From SIG607 sp045648445 (GTDB lineage Bacteria > Bacillota > Clostridia > Oscillospirales > Acutalibacteraceae): 64,000 nt of DNA. The notes beneath the pieces are model-generated. The model was not told the origin of the DNA, made no database searches, and saw only the letters and a program-made list of their open reading frames with translations. Each line of letters opens with the position of its first letter. The first letter of the stretch is position 1. The stretch is from the NCBI GenBank assembly GCA_045648445.1, contig JAZRNY010000035.1:25298-89297 (forward strand), written 5' to 3'. Shown here piece after piece: positions 40,291-50,177 of the stretch. Position numbers and translations under genes: made by a program.

Positions 40291-43200
40291 TTATTTGCCG
40301 TAAAGTTCTACGAGCTTTTCAAGATGAGCTCTGTTTGCCTTAGCAGCATCTGCTGCCTTGTCAAAGAGTTCTTCAGCACGCTCGGGGAATGAACGAGTAA
40401 GAGAAGCATAACGTGCTTCGCCAAGGAGGAATTCCTTATAGTCGCCGGTAGCAGGTTTGCTATCGAGGCTGAAGGGATTCTTACCTTCTGCTTTAAGTGC
40501 AGGATTGAAACGGAACATATTCCAGTAACCGCAATCAACAGCCTTCTTCATTTCCTTCTGGCAGTTAACCATACCGCCCTTAATGCTGTGCATTTCGCAA
40601 GGAGCGTAGCAGATTACGAGAGAAGGACCGGGATATGCTTCTGCTTCACGGATAGCCTTTAAGGTCTGAGCCTGGTCAGCACCCATAGCAATCTGTGCAA
40701 CGTAGATATAACCGTAAGACATTGCGATTTCAGCAAGGCTCTTCTTAGCGATAGCCTTACCTGCAGCAGCGAACTGTGCAACCTGACCGATCTGAGAAGC
40801 CTTAGAAGCCTGACCGCCGGTGTTGGAGTAAACTTCGGTATCAAATACCATAACGTTTACGTCGTTGCCGCTTGCAAGAACGTGGTCAAGACCACCGAAA
40901 CCAATGTCGTAAGCCCAACCGTCACCACCGAAGATCCATACGGACTTCTTGGAGAGGTATTCTTTGTTAGCAAGAATTTCAGGAGCAGTGGGACAACCCA
41001 TAACAGCAGCCTTTTCAACTTCAACAAGAAGAGCATCAGCAGCAGCGCCGTTAGCCTTACCGTCGTTTTCTGTGTTAAGGAAGTTTTCAGCAGCAGCCTT
41101 AAATTCAGCGGAAGCCTTATCGGAAGCAGCCATTTCCTTAACTAAAGCGATAAGTCTGTCTCTAATAGCCTTCTGACCGAGATACATACCAAGACCGTGC
41201 TCAGCATTATCTTCGAAGAGGGAGTTAGCCCAAGCAGGACCGTGACCGTCAGCATTTACGGTGTAGGGAGAAGTAGCAGCAGGACCGCCCCAGATAGAAG
41301 AACAACCGGTAGCGTTAGAGATATACATTCTGTCACCGAAGAGCTGAGTAACAAGACGAGCGTAAGCGGTTTCTGCACAACCTGCGCAAGAACCGGAGAA
41401 CTCGAGTAAGGGTTTCTTGAACTGAGAAGCAATAACGTTAGCATCGCTTGCAACGTCAGCCTTTTCAGTTACGTTTGCTACGCAGTAATCAAATACTTCC
41501 TGCTCTTTGAGCTGAGATTCGGTAGCAACCATGGTAAGAGACTTGGTGGGACATTCGCCGATACAAACGCCGCAACCCATACAATCGAGAGGAGATACAG
41601 CGAGGGTATAGGAGTAACCCTTATTGGTAACACCCTTTTCCTTAACTGCGATCTTGGTGTGTGCAGGAGCAGCAGCCTTTTCGTCAGCAGAAAGAGCGAA
41701 GGGACGGATAGTAGCGTGAGGACATACGTAAGCACACTTGTTACAGCCTACGCAGGTTTCATTGTTCCAAGCAGGAACCATAACGGCAACACCGCGTTTT
41801 TCGAATGCGGAAGCGCCCTGTTCGAAGGTACCGTCAGCATGGTCAACGAAAGCAGATACAGGAAGAGCGTCGCCGTCCATAAGAGCAACGGGCTTCATAA
41901 CGTTTTCTACCATCTTAACGAGTTTGGAAGAATCATCGGCAACAGCCTTAACGTCTACATCAACAGCGTTAGCCCAATCAGCAGGAACGTCGATCTTAAC
42001 GTATGCGTTAGCACCTGCATCAATAGCCTTTTCGTTCATTTCAACGATTTCTTTACCCTTCTTCATGAACTTCTGAGCCTTTTCCTTCATATAACCGATA
42101 GCATCTTCTCTGGGAAGAACACCGGAAAGTGCGAAGAATGCAGACTGAAGAACAGTGTTGGTACGCTTGCCTAAGCCGATTTGGGCAGCAAGGTCAATAG
42201 CGTTAACGGTGTAAAGATTAATGTTATTGTTAGCAATATAACGTTTTGCTTCAGCATTTAAGTGGGTGCCGAGTTCTTCGGGAGTCCACTGGCAGTTAAT
42301 AAGGAAGGTACCGCCGGGTTTAACGTCGTTAACCATCTTGTAACCCTTGATAACGTAAGAGGGGTTATGGCAAGCAACGAAGTCAGCCTTGTTGATATAG
42401 TAAGGGCTCTTGATGGGTTTGTCACCGAAACGAAGGTGAGAAATGGTAATACCACCGGTCTTCTTAGAGTCATACTGGAAGTAAGCCTGAACGTATTTGT
42501 CGGTATGGTCACCGATAATCTTGATAGAGTCTTTATTAGCACCAACAGTACCGTCACCGCCAAGACCCCAGAACTTACATTCTTTGGTACCTTCAGCAGC
42601 GGTGTTGGGAGCAGGTTTCTCTTCAAGAGAAAGGAAGGTAACGTCGTCGTTGATACCGAGGGTGAACTGAGCCTTAGGAGCATCCTTAGCAAGTTCATCA
42701 TATACAGCAAATACGCTTGAAGGAGGAGTGTCTTTAGAACCAAGACCGTAACGACCACCGATAACAGTGTCGATCTTTCTGCCGGTTGCTGCAAGAGCAG
42801 ATACAACGTCAAGATAGAGAGGTTCGCCGATAGCACCGGGTTCCTTGGTACGGTCGAGTACAGCGATAGCCTTAGCAGTAGCAGGAATAGCCTCTACAAA
42901 TTTAGCAGCGCTGAAAGGACGATAAAGTCTTACCTTGATAAGACCAACCTTTTCGCCCATAGCGGTAAGGTAATCAATAACTTCTTCTGCAACGTCACAG
43001 ATAGAACCCATTGCTACGATTACGCGTTCAGCATCGGGCGCACCGTAGTAGTTGAAGAGTTTATAGTCAGTGCCGAGTTTAGCATTAACCTTGTCCATAT
43101 ACTTTTCAACAACAGCGGGAAGTTCGTCATAATATTTGTTACATGCTTCTCTGTTTTGGAAGAAGATGTCGCCGTTCTGGTGAGAACCGCGCATAACAGG

Positions 43201-43836
43201 ACGCTCAGGATTAAGAGCGCGTTTACGGAATGCATCAACAGCGTCCATATTGCACATTTCCTTAAGATCTTCGTAATCCCAAACCTGAATTTTTTGAATT
43301 TCGTGAGAAGTACGGAAACCGTCGAAGAAGTTGATGAAAGGAACTCTGCCTTCGATAGTTGCAAGGTGAGCAACAGCGCCGAGGTCCATAACTTCCTGAG
43401 TGTTGGTTTCAGCCATCATAGCAAAACCGGTCTGACGACAAGCATAAACGTCAGAGTGATCGCCGAAAATGTTAAGAGCGTGAGATGCTACACAACGTGC
43501 AGAAACGTGGAATACGCAGGGAAGAAGTTCACCTGCTATCTTGTACATATTCGGAATCATGAGGAGAAGACCCTGAGAAGCAGTATAGGTGGTAGTAAGA
43601 GCACCTGCTGCCAAAGAGCCGTGTACAGTACCGGAAGCACCTGCTTCAGACTGCATTTCAACTACATTTACGGTAGTACCGAAAATGTTTTTGAGTCCCT
43701 GAGCGGACCACATATCAGTATAGTCTGCCATAGGGCTGGACGGGGTAATAGGATAAATACCTGCAACTTCTGTAAACGCATAAGAAACGTATGCAGCAGC
43801 ATTGTTACCGTCCATAGTTTTAAACTTTCTTGCCAT
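40291..43836 (-). CDS. nifJ: Pyruvate:ferredoxin (flavodoxin) oxidoreductase
   Basis: 1181 residues from MARKFKTMDGNNAAAYVSY; GGGGGA 8 nt upstream supports this ATG over the longer in-frame extension. All domains of a one-chain PFOR are present: pyruvate-binding N-terminus (AGIYPITPSSPMADY), middle gamma-like domain, two 4Fe-4S ferredoxin motifs CVGCNKCAYVCP and CMGCGVCIGECP (about 700-770), and the TPP/proximal cluster domain (GSCAGCAETAY, NATGCSSIWGG, GDGWAYDIGFGG). It splits pyruvate plus CoA to acetyl-CoA and CO2, reducing ferredoxin, the core step of energy metabolism in anaerobic fermentation. Codon use indicates very high expression. Confidence 0.96.
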   Translation of the reverse strand: MARKFKTMDGNNAAAYVSYAFTEVAGIYPITPSSPMADYTDMWSAQGLKNIFGTTVNVVEMQSEAGASGTVHGSLAAGALTTTYTASQGLLLMIPNMYKIAGELLPCVFHVSARCVASHALNIFGDHSDVYACRQTGFAMMAETNTQEVMDLGAVAHLATIEGRVPFINFFDGFRTSHEIQKIQVWDYEDLKEMCNMDAVDAFRKRALNPERPVMRGSHQNGDIFFQNREACNKYYDELPAVVEKYMDKVNAKLGTDYKLFNYYGAPDAERVIVAMGSICDVAEEVIDYLTAMGEKVGLIKVRLYRPFSAAKFVEAIPATAKAIAVLDRTKEPGAIGEPLYLDVVSALAATGRKIDTVIGGRYGLGSKDTPPSSVFAVYDELAKDAPKAQFTLGINDDVTFLSLEEKPAPNTAAEGTKECKFWGLGGDGTVGANKDSIKIIGDHTDKYVQAYFQYDSKKTGGITISHLRFGDKPIKSPYYINKADFVACHNPSYVIKGYKMVNDVKPGGTFLINCQWTPEELGTHLNAEAKRYIANNNINLYTVNAIDLAAQIGLGKRTNTVLQSAFFALSGVLPREDAIGYMKEKAQKFMKKGKEIVEMNEKAIDAGANAYVKIDVPADWANAVDVDVKAVADDSSKLVKMVENVMKPVALMDGDALPVSAFVDHADGTFEQGASAFEKRGVAVMVPAWNNETCVGCNKCAYVCPHATIRPFALSADEKAAAPAHTKIAVKEKGVTNKGYSYTLAVSPLDCMGCGVCIGECPTKSLTMVATESQLKEQEVFDYCVANVTEKADVASDANVIASQFKKPLLEFSGSCAGCAETAYARLVTQLFGDRMYISNATGCSSIWGGPAATSPYTVNADGHGPAWANSLFEDNAEHGLGMYLGQKAIRDRLIALVKEMAASDKASAEFKAAAENFLNTENDGKANGAAADALLVEVEKAAVMGCPTAPEILANKEYLSKKSVWIFGGDGWAYDIGFGGLDHVLASGNDVNVMVFDTEVYSNTGGQASKASQIGQVAQFAAAGKAIAKKSLAEIAMSYGYIYVAQIAMGADQAQTLKAIREAEAYPGPSLVICYAPCEMHSIKGGMVNCQKEMKKAVDCGYWNMFRFNPALKAEGKNPFSLDSKPATGDYKEFLLGEARYASLTRSFPERAEELFDKAADAAKANRAHLEKLVELYGK

Positions 43837-43897
43837 GGATAAAATCCCCCTTATATAATGGTGGAGAACGTCTTTAGACATATTCTCATACGTTAAC

Positions 43898-43926
43898 ATT
43901 TTAACACTTTTCGTTTAGTATGTAAA
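43898..43926 (-). promoter_or_regulatory. Promoter of PFOR
   Basis: Minus strand TTTACA (43921-43926), 17-nt spacer, TAAAAT (43898-43903), leaving a leader of about 55 nt. Confidence 0.65.
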
Positions 43927-43970
43927 TAGTAAAAACGAAAAAATTTCAAAAATTCAAAAAAAATTAACAG

Positions 43971-44459
43971 TTATTCGACTTTTTCTAAAGTAACATCATA
44001 AAAATTGGCGAAAAAATCTTCGTTTTCGAAGTTTACACTTATGGGAAGCCCTGCTTGAGTAAAAAAGTAACGGAATTTTCCAAAATCAATTTGCCCGTCA
44101 ACACAGTAATTTCCGTTGTCACTCTCCGTTTTATACCCTTGAGTGTCAAAAAAAGAGGTCACTGCGTAAAGAATTGAAAATACCGAAGCGTTTTCGTCAG
44201 CAACCTTTTTTGTCATTCCGTCAAGTTTCACCGTTACTTGATTATTTTTAACAGTAGCGCCAAATCCTTTTATATTTCCATCCAAAACTTCGTATTCGGC
44301 GCTGTTTTCATTTATTTTACAAAATATTTCCAGTTGTTTGCCAAAATAAAAAATATGCGCCTTATAACTTAAATTCCTGTTTTCAACCTTTACGTTACTG
44401 CCCGACGAGCAAGAACATAAAAGTACAAGACTAAGTAAAGCGCATATAATTTTTTTCAT
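43971..44459 (-). CDS. Small lipoprotein of unknown function
   Basis: 162 residues with a lipoprotein signal: MKKIICALLSLVLLCSCSSG, lipobox LLCSC, so Cys17 would be lipidated. The body is beta-rich with no recognised domain. It follows Nnr with no gap (start directly after the Nnr stop), so it is translated from the same mRNA. Unknown function. Confidence 0.7.
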   Translation of the reverse strand: MKKIICALLSLVLLCSCSSGSNVKVENRNLSYKAHIFYFGKQLEIFCKINENSAEYEVLDGNIKGFGATVKNNQVTVKLDGMTKKVADENASVFSILYAVTSFFDTQGYKTESDNGNYCVDGQIDFGKFRYFFTQAGLPISVNFENEDFFANFYDVTLEKVE

Positions 44460-45947
44460 TTATATCTCCCCTAATGTTTTATAAACTTCGGGAAGGAAAA
44501 AAATAGTATCGGTAGGAAGTGCAGAAATCTCACCGTATTTTTCACTTGCCATATCCCCTGCCATACCGTGAACGTAAACACTGCTTACGGCAATATTGAT
44601 TGCATCTTCAAAAAGACATGCCATACCGCCCATAATTCCTGCAAGTACGTCACCGCTTCCGCCGGTTGCCATTCCTGCATTACCGGTAGTGTTAAAATAA
44701 ATTTTTCCTTTACCGGAAACTACGGTTATGCTGCCCTTTAAAACAACTGTGCAACCAAGGGTTTTTGAAAGTTTTTTAGCAAATCCAATACGGTCGTTTT
44801 CTATATCTTCTACACAAACTCCGCAAAGTCTTGCCATTTCAGCAGGATGCGGCGTTAATATAATATCGGCCCCCGAACGTTTTATACATTCTATGTCGGA
44901 CGATATAACGTTTAGACCATCTGCGTCAATAATAAGTTTTCCTTTATAGTTTTCTAAAACTTTTTTGACTAATTTTTCAGAAAACTTGCTTGTGCTAATA
45001 CCGCAACCTATAACCACCGCTTTGGCGCCCAGTGTTGCTTTTTCTATAATTTCACCTTCGGTATGGTTTTCATTATAAACGTTGTATACTGCTTCGGGTG
45101 CACTTTGCGCAACAATAGGATAAATATTTTTCGGAAGGGTTACCCTTGCAATGCCTACCCCGCTTCTTAAGCCGGCTTTTGTGCTTAAAATTGCCGCGCC
45201 TGCCATACCGAAACTTCCACAAATAAGCGAAAGGGTACCGTAACTTCCTTTATGCGTATTGGGATTTCTTTTTGTAAAAAATGGAGGCGGAACGATTTCG
45301 CCAATTTCCTCAACACCAAAAAAAGCAGAGTAAGGAATATCTATATCAACGGTGACACATTCTCCGTAATTAAGTGCCGCAGGATACAAAACCGAGGAAG
45401 GTTTTCTTGCTATAAAAGTAGTTGTTAAATCGGCCTTTACCGCTATTTTTTCTTTATTACTATCGGCAAAAACACCTGACGGAATATCAAGTGAAACTTT
45501 AAAAGCGTCACTGCAATTTATTTTTTCGATTATCCTTAAATATTTATCTGATAAATCACGGGTTAAACCTATTCCGAAAATAGCGTCAATTATAATATCT
45601 GCTTCTAAAATATCAACCTCATAAGATGATGAATCACCAACATCTATGACCAATCCCTTAAATCGTGACGCCATTTCTTTGGCTGTATCGGTAACGGGAT
45701 CATCGGTTTTCAAAAGGCGTACAAGCGCCCCTTCGTTTTCAAGTAATCGTGCTACGGCATAACCGTCACCGCCGTTATTTCCGCCACCCGCTATTATTAC
45801 TACCGTTTTCCCAACAACCTGTGTTCTTTTTAAAATTTCCTTTACCGCACCCTCACCGGCATTTTCCATCATTGTAAGGTAGGAAATACCTAAATCGTTG
45901 GCGTTTTGTTCGATTTTTCTAATATTAAGTGAAGAAAAAACTTTCAT
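44460..45947 (-). CDS. nnr: Bifunctional NAD(P)H-hydrate repair enzyme
   Basis: 495 residues, both domains fused. The N-terminal epimerase (YjeF_N) has IIAGGGNNGGDGYAVARL (about 51-68) and DAIFGIGL; the C-terminal ADP-dependent dehydratase has NTHKGSYGTLSLICGSFGMA (about 233-252), DADGLN and GNAGMATGGSGDVLAGIMGG (about 440-459). It restores NAD(P)H damaged by hydration. The ATG overlaps the stop of the upstream DUF6106 gene by one base. Confidence 0.93.
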   Translation of the reverse strand: MKVFSSLNIRKIEQNANDLGISYLTMMENAGEGAVKEILKRTQVVGKTVVIIAGGGNNGGDGYAVARLLENEGALVRLLKTDDPVTDTAKEMASRFKGLVIDVGDSSSYEVDILEADIIIDAIFGIGLTRDLSDKYLRIIEKINCSDAFKVSLDIPSGVFADSNKEKIAVKADLTTTFIARKPSSVLYPAALNYGECVTVDIDIPYSAFFGVEEIGEIVPPPFFTKRNPNTHKGSYGTLSLICGSFGMAGAAILSTKAGLRSGVGIARVTLPKNIYPIVAQSAPEAVYNVYNENHTEGEIIEKATLGAKAVVIGCGISTSKFSEKLVKKVLENYKGKLIIDADGLNVISSDIECIKRSGADIILTPHPAEMARLCGVCVEDIENDRIGFAKKLSKTLGCTVVLKGSITVVSGKGKIYFNTTGNAGMATGGSGDVLAGIMGGMACLFEDAINIAVSSVYVHGMAGDMASEKYGEISALPTDTIFFLPEVYKTLGEI

Positions 45948-46459
45948 TATTTAAAAGCCTCTCTTGCAACTAATTTATTTAAAAACGGCAACATATTTTC
46001 ACGCATTTTTTCGGGAAGTTGCATAACGAGACATACCTTACCGGCTACCTTGTGCTTAAATACTACGCAGTAAACGTCACTGTCATTTGCGTTACAGTAA
46101 AAGTTCTTTTTATCAAAGGTTCCTCTATCGTAAATAGAATTTCCCTTTACGTAAGGTTCGATTTGTTCGATTTCGCTGCACTTAAAAGAAATAAGACGTT
46201 TACGATTGGTTTTACTTTGTATCATATCAACGTCCATTTCTCCGTTGGTAACTATGTACTCGTATTCTACGTTAAGCATTTTAGAAAGTTTAACACCCAT
46301 ATAAAGAGCCACACCTGTTAATACGAGTGGCATAGGAAGTCCTAACAGTAAAAAAGAGGCAACCGATATAGCAATAATGGACAACCATAAAAATATTAAA
46401 GCGCCTTTCGCTTTAGCGTCCTTTCGCATTAATATAAGATGTTCGCTGTAACTATCCAT
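45947..46459 (-). CDS. DUF6106-type membrane protein
   Basis: 170 residues, first gene of the operon with nnr and the lipoprotein. Two membrane helices (about 20-60), then a soluble domain with VEYEYIVTNGEMDVDMIQSK and KRKLISFKCSEIEQIEPY-like content, resembling proteins annotated DUF6106 in Firmicutes. Function unknown; probably a membrane protein with a PH-like cytosolic domain. Confidence 0.65.
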   Translation of the reverse strand: MDSYSEHLILMRKDAKAKGALIFLWLSIIAISVASFLLLGLPMPLVLTGVALYMGVKLSKMLNVEYEYIVTNGEMDVDMIQSKTNRKRLISFKCSEIEQIEPYVKGNSIYDRGTFDKKNFYCNANDSDVYCVVFKHKVAGKVCLVMQLPEKMRENMLPFLNKLVAREAFK

Positions 46460-46528
46460 ATTTTTTCCTCCGTAAAGAATAAGAAGTCGTTAAAATATAT
46501 ATACTATTATATATAATTTCAGTTCTAC

Positions 46529-46557
46529 TTGCAATATAAAATATAATATTGTATAAT
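46529..46557 (+). promoter_or_regulatory. Promoter of the PqqD-ABC operon
   Basis: TTGCAA (46529-46534), 17-nt spacer, TATAAT (46552-46557), 30 nt before the ATG. Confidence 0.75.
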
Positions 46558-46587
46558 AAAATTATAAATACGCTGGAGGAAACGGAT

Positions 46588-46851
46588 ATGAAAATTAAAG
46601 AAGGCTTTATTTTGAGAAACGTTGCAGGACAAAACGTGGTTGTTCCCGTTGGAAGTAACACGTTAAATTTTAACGCCGCAATTACACTCAATGAAACTGC
46701 CGCATTTTTGTGGAAACAACTTGAAAGCGAGAAAACTGAGCAAGAATTACTAACGGCGCTTACCGACGAATACGAAATAGATACCGCTTCGGCAAAGAGT
46801 GATATTTCGGTTTTTCTTAATGTTTTAAGGGAGCACGAAATAATTGAATAA
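46588..46851 (+). CDS. PqqD-family protein (RRE-like)
   Basis: 87 residues from MKIKEGFILRNVAGQNVVVP (GGAGG upstream). It has the PqqD winged-helix pattern: NFNAAITLNETAAFLWKQLE (about 30-49) and a final helix VFLNVLREHEIIE. PqqD-type domains bind leader peptides of ribosomally made, modified peptides (RiPPs). The ABC exporter gene overlaps its 3' end by 8 nt. No precursor peptide or maturase is seen nearby, so the role is uncertain. Confidence 0.8.
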   Translation: MKIKEGFILRNVAGQNVVVPVGSNTLNFNAAITLNETAAFLWKQLESEKTEQELLTALTDEYEIDTASAKSDISVFLNVLREHEIIE

Positions 46852-48502
46852 CAAAACCTCTGCCACAGCAAAAAGGTTACTTAAAAACGCAGTAAACGGA
46901 CAAAAATGGCGAATTTTTATATCTTCGTTTTTGTCCGTGTTTACTTCGGTTACATACGTTTTTCTTGCTTTGATTTCAAAAAAAATAATTGACATTGCAA
47001 CAATGGACAAGCAACAAAATTTTGCGTTGCTTAGTATACTTATTATTGCCATTATTGTAATTCAGGCTGCTATTTCAGCCGCCGTTTCACATTTCAAAAC
47101 CGCCGCTGCGGGTAAAATTGCAATAGGTATAAAGAAAAACTTGTTTGCTGTTGTTTTATCTAAAAACTATAGTCAAATAAGCGACTACCATTCAGGTGAT
47201 TTGCTTACACGTTTTTCTTCCGACGTTGACGTAGTATCAAGTTCCCTTTCTTCCCTTACTCCGTCGATTACTGCAATTATTTCTAAAATTATTTCGGGCG
47301 CTATTGCCATTTTGCTTATTGATTGGAAATTTGCAAGTGCGCTTATCGTTTTGGGAATTTCGGTTCCGTTTATTTGTAAACTAATCGGAACCAGATATAA
47401 ATCCTTACATAAAAACTATCAGCAAAGTGAAAGCAGACTCCGTTCCTTTTTGCAAGAAAATTTCAAAAATCTTGCCATTATTAAATCCTTTTCTTCTCTT
47501 ATTCCCACAAATAAAAAACTTGCCGCTTTGCAAAAGGAAAACTACGATTTAAAAATAACTAAAAACACCCTTAATATTATATACTCTACGGGACTGTCTT
47601 TATTTTTTACTTTAGGTTACTTCCTTGTTCTTTTATGGGGTGCAAAAGGCATACAGGCAAACACCGTCACCTATGGCGCACTTATTGCCTTTTTACAAAT
47701 CGTTTCACAAATTAAAGCGCCTTTACAAAGTATATCGGCAATTGCCCCTGCATATTTCACCATGACTGCGTCAGCCGAACGACTTGCCGAAATTTGCGAT
47801 TTAGAGGATGAAATACTTCCCATTCATAAAGACGTTTACAATGCCATAAACGACGTATTTACTTCTATTGACGCTGATAACGTTTCTTTTGCTTATAGCG
47901 ACACACCCATACTGGAAAATTGCAGTTTTAAAATTAACCGCGGCAGTATTACGGTAATTACCGGCGAATCAGGCGTAGGAAAAAGTACGCTATTCGGTTT
48001 GCTTTTAGGTTATTTAAACGGCAAGGGCAATCTTAAATTTGACGGAAAATATGACATAAATTCTTCTACGCGAGCATTTTTCTCGTACGTTCCTCAAGGT
48101 AATATGATACTTTCGGGAACAATACTTGAAAATCTTACTTTATGTTGCAATAATGCAACCAAAGAAAAAATAAAAGCCGCAGTAGATACCGCGGTGTTAA
48201 GTCGTTGGATTGATACCCTTCCCGATGGGCTTAATACTTTTATAGGAGAAGACGGACTCGGCATTTCTCAGGGACAAGCAAGCAGAATAGCCCTTGCAAG
48301 AGCATTGCTTTGCGATACCCCCATTCTCCTTCTTGATGAAGCAACCGCTGCCCTTGACAGCGAAACCGAAAACGAATTGCTTTTAAACTTAAAAGAAATT
48401 AAAGATAAAACAATTATTTTGGTAACGCACAGAACCCTTGACGAAAGCATTTACGACCATCATCTTCATCTTGAAAACAAAAAATTAATAACAAAAAAAT
48501 AA
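46844..48502 (+). CDS. ABC exporter, fused permease/ATPase (PqqD partner)
   Basis: 552 residues from a TTG start with GGGAG upstream; it overlaps the PqqD gene. About six membrane helices (25-320), then an ATPase with Walker A GESGVGKST (about 373-381), a variant signature ISQGQASRIALARA in place of LSGGQ, Walker B ILLLDEATAALD and H-loop VTHR. No N-terminal C39 peptidase, so no leader cutting by this protein. Probably exports a peptide recognised with the PqqD partner; this is inference. Confidence 0.82.
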   Translation: MNNKTSATAKRLLKNAVNGQKWRIFISSFLSVFTSVTYVFLALISKKIIDIATMDKQQNFALLSILIIAIIVIQAAISAAVSHFKTAAAGKIAIGIKKNLFAVVLSKNYSQISDYHSGDLLTRFSSDVDVVSSSLSSLTPSITAIISKIISGAIAILLIDWKFASALIVLGISVPFICKLIGTRYKSLHKNYQQSESRLRSFLQENFKNLAIIKSFSSLIPTNKKLAALQKENYDLKITKNTLNIIYSTGLSLFFTLGYFLVLLWGAKGIQANTVTYGALIAFLQIVSQIKAPLQSISAIAPAYFTMTASAERLAEICDLEDEILPIHKDVYNAINDVFTSIDADNVSFAYSDTPILENCSFKINRGSITVITGESGVGKSTLFGLLLGYLNGKGNLKFDGKYDINSSTRAFFSYVPQGNMILSGTILENLTLCCNNATKEKIKAAVDTAVLSRWIDTLPDGLNTFIGEDGLGISQGQASRIALARALLCDTPILLLDEATAALDSETENELLLNLKEIKDKTIILVTHRTLDESIYDHHLHLENKKLITKK

Positions 48503-48525
48503 GAGGCTACGCCTCTTATTTTTAT
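48498..48525. terminator. Bidirectional terminator
   Basis: A 10-bp stem AATAAGAGGC/GCCTCTTATT between the convergent ABC and HPr-like genes, with flanking T and A runs. It includes the ABC stop codon. Confidence 0.85.
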
Positions 48526-48749
48526 TTTACTATGTATTCGTCAATTTCGCAAAGAAAGTTTAGATCGCCCGTTTCGGCAATTACGGTAACGGGCTTTGTT
48601 AAGTCTAAACTTAAAACGCCCATCATTGATTTAGCATTCACAAGATATTTACCGGAACCCAAGTCGATGTCGTAATCTTTTTCGCTCATTTTTGCAACAA
48701 AACGATTTACGTTCTCGATATTATTTAAAAGAACTTCTGCTGAAATCAT
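48522..48749 (-). CDS. Degenerate HPr-like protein without the active histidine
   Basis: 75 residues starting MISAEVLLNNIENVNRFVAK. Fold and spacing match HPr, and the regulatory-serine loop is conserved (NAKSMMGVLSLDL, about 38-50). But the GLHARPA active-site segment that takes phosphate on His15 is replaced by IENVNRFV, so it cannot carry PTS phosphate. Like Crh of Bacillus it could still be phosphorylated on serine by HPr kinase for catabolite control. The longer in-frame N-terminus is rejected. Confidence 0.75.
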   Translation of the reverse strand: MISAEVLLNNIENVNRFVAKMSEKDYDIDLGSGKYLVNAKSMMGVLSLDLTKPVTVIAETGDLNFLCEIDEYIVK

Positions 48750-48887
48750 AGAAAAACCTCCGTATAGTTTTCTGCCTTTAATATTACTCTTTTTAGCGGC
48801 AAAAGTCAAGTATTGCAAACTTTAACGATTTATAGTAAAATGTATTAGCAAAGAAAAGCAAAAAGTATTTTGACGGGAGGGAAGAAA

Positions 48888-50177
48888 ATGAAGGTAGGTT
48901 TTTTTACTTTAGGATGTAAAGTAAATCAATACGAAACTCAGGTAATGCGTGAGTTGTTTGAAAAACAGGGCGACGAAATTATAAGCGATGCATCTATGTG
49001 TGACGTTTTTATAATTAATTCCTGTACCGTAACGGCAGAAAGCGACAGAAAAACCCGTCAAATGCTACGAAAATACCGTACCCTTTGTAAAAATGCCGTA
49101 ATAGTTCTTACGGGCTGTATGCCTCAGGCTTTTCCCGATATTGCAGACAAACTTCCCGAAGCAGATATTATTGTAGGAAATAAAAATCCCAAAGAAATAC
49201 CCGTTTTAATCAAAAGGTTTTTAGAAAACGGCGAAAAAATAATAAAAATTGAAAAGCACGAAAGAAATGAAAACTTTAACACTCCCGATATAACCGACTT
49301 TGAAGAACGCACCAGAGCCTTTATGAAAATCGAAGACGGATGCGACAGATATTGCACCTACTGTATTATCCCCTTTGCGCGCGGCGCAATACGTTCAAAA
49401 TCTATTGAGGATATTAAGGAAGAAGCCGCAACTTTAAGCAAAAAAGGATTTTGCGAAATCGTACTGGTAGGTATTAATTTAACATCCTACGGAAAAGAAA
49501 CGGAAAAAAATATTTGCGACGCAGTTGATGCAGTATGCAGTGTTGATGCAATAAAAAGAGTTCGCTTAGGTTCGTTAGAACCTGACCATATAAGTGACGA
49601 AATGTTAATTCGGTTAAAATCTCAAAAGAAATTTTGTCCGCAGTTTCATTTGTCATTACAATCAGGTTGCGATGCAACCCTTAAAAGAATGAACCGCCAC
49701 TATGACACCGCTTTTTACAGAGATTTAGTAAAACGCATTAGAGAAAACTTTGAAAACGCAGCAATTACTACCGATATTATGGTTGGATTTGCAGGCGAAA
49801 CCGAAGAAGAATTTGAGCAAAGCATTAACTTTGCCAAAGAAATAGAATTTGCATCTGCCCACGTTTTTGCTTATTCACGCAGAGAAGGCACAGTTGCCTA
49901 TAATATGAAAAATCAAGTAGATAAAATCGAAAAATCAAAACGAAGCAAATTAATGATTGATGCAACGTTAAGTACCCAAACCAAATTTTTAAACAGTATG
50001 ATTGGGAAAACCTGTAGCGTACTTTTTGAAACCAAGGATGACTTAGGTTTTTACCACGGCTTTAGCGAAAACTACTGCCCAGTTAAAATCAAAAGTGAAG
50101 AAAAACTTAACGGCAAAATATCAGAGGTTGAAATTATAGATATTGAAAATTTAACTTTAATAGCAAAAAGCAAGTAA
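48888..50177 (+). CDS. mtaB: tRNA t6A37 methylthiotransferase MtaB
   Basis: 429 residues from MKVGFFTLGCKVNQYETQVM (GGGAGG upstream; the TTG six codons earlier is rejected). It has the N-terminal UPF0004 domain with three Cys for one 4Fe-4S, the radical SAM motif CDRYCTYCIIPFARG (about 150-164) and a C-terminal TRAM-like region. LGCKVNQYE is the MtaB signature, as opposed to MiaB (LGCQMN). It adds a methylthio group to t6A37 of tRNAs reading ANN codons. Confidence 0.93.
   Translation: MKVGFFTLGCKVNQYETQVMRELFEKQGDEIISDASMCDVFIINSCTVTAESDRKTRQMLRKYRTLCKNAVIVLTGCMPQAFPDIADKLPEADIIVGNKNPKEIPVLIKRFLENGEKIIKIEKHERNENFNTPDITDFEERTRAFMKIEDGCDRYCTYCIIPFARGAIRSKSIEDIKEEAATLSKKGFCEIVLVGINLTSYGKETEKNICDAVDAVCSVDAIKRVRLGSLEPDHISDEMLIRLKSQKKFCPQFHLSLQSGCDATLKRMNRHYDTAFYRDLVKRIRENFENAAITTDIMVGFAGETEEEFEQSINFAKEIEFASAHVFAYSRREGTVAYNMKNQVDKIEKSKRSKLMIDATLSTQTKFLNSMIGKTCSVLFETKDDLGFYHGFSENYCPVKIKSEEKLNGKISEVEIIDIENLTLIAKSK

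Noticed and set aside
40444..43842. Many open frames on both strands across the PFOR gene
   Set aside because: They are shadows caused by the strong codon bias and low stop density of PFOR; none has a ribosome site or a recognisable domain.
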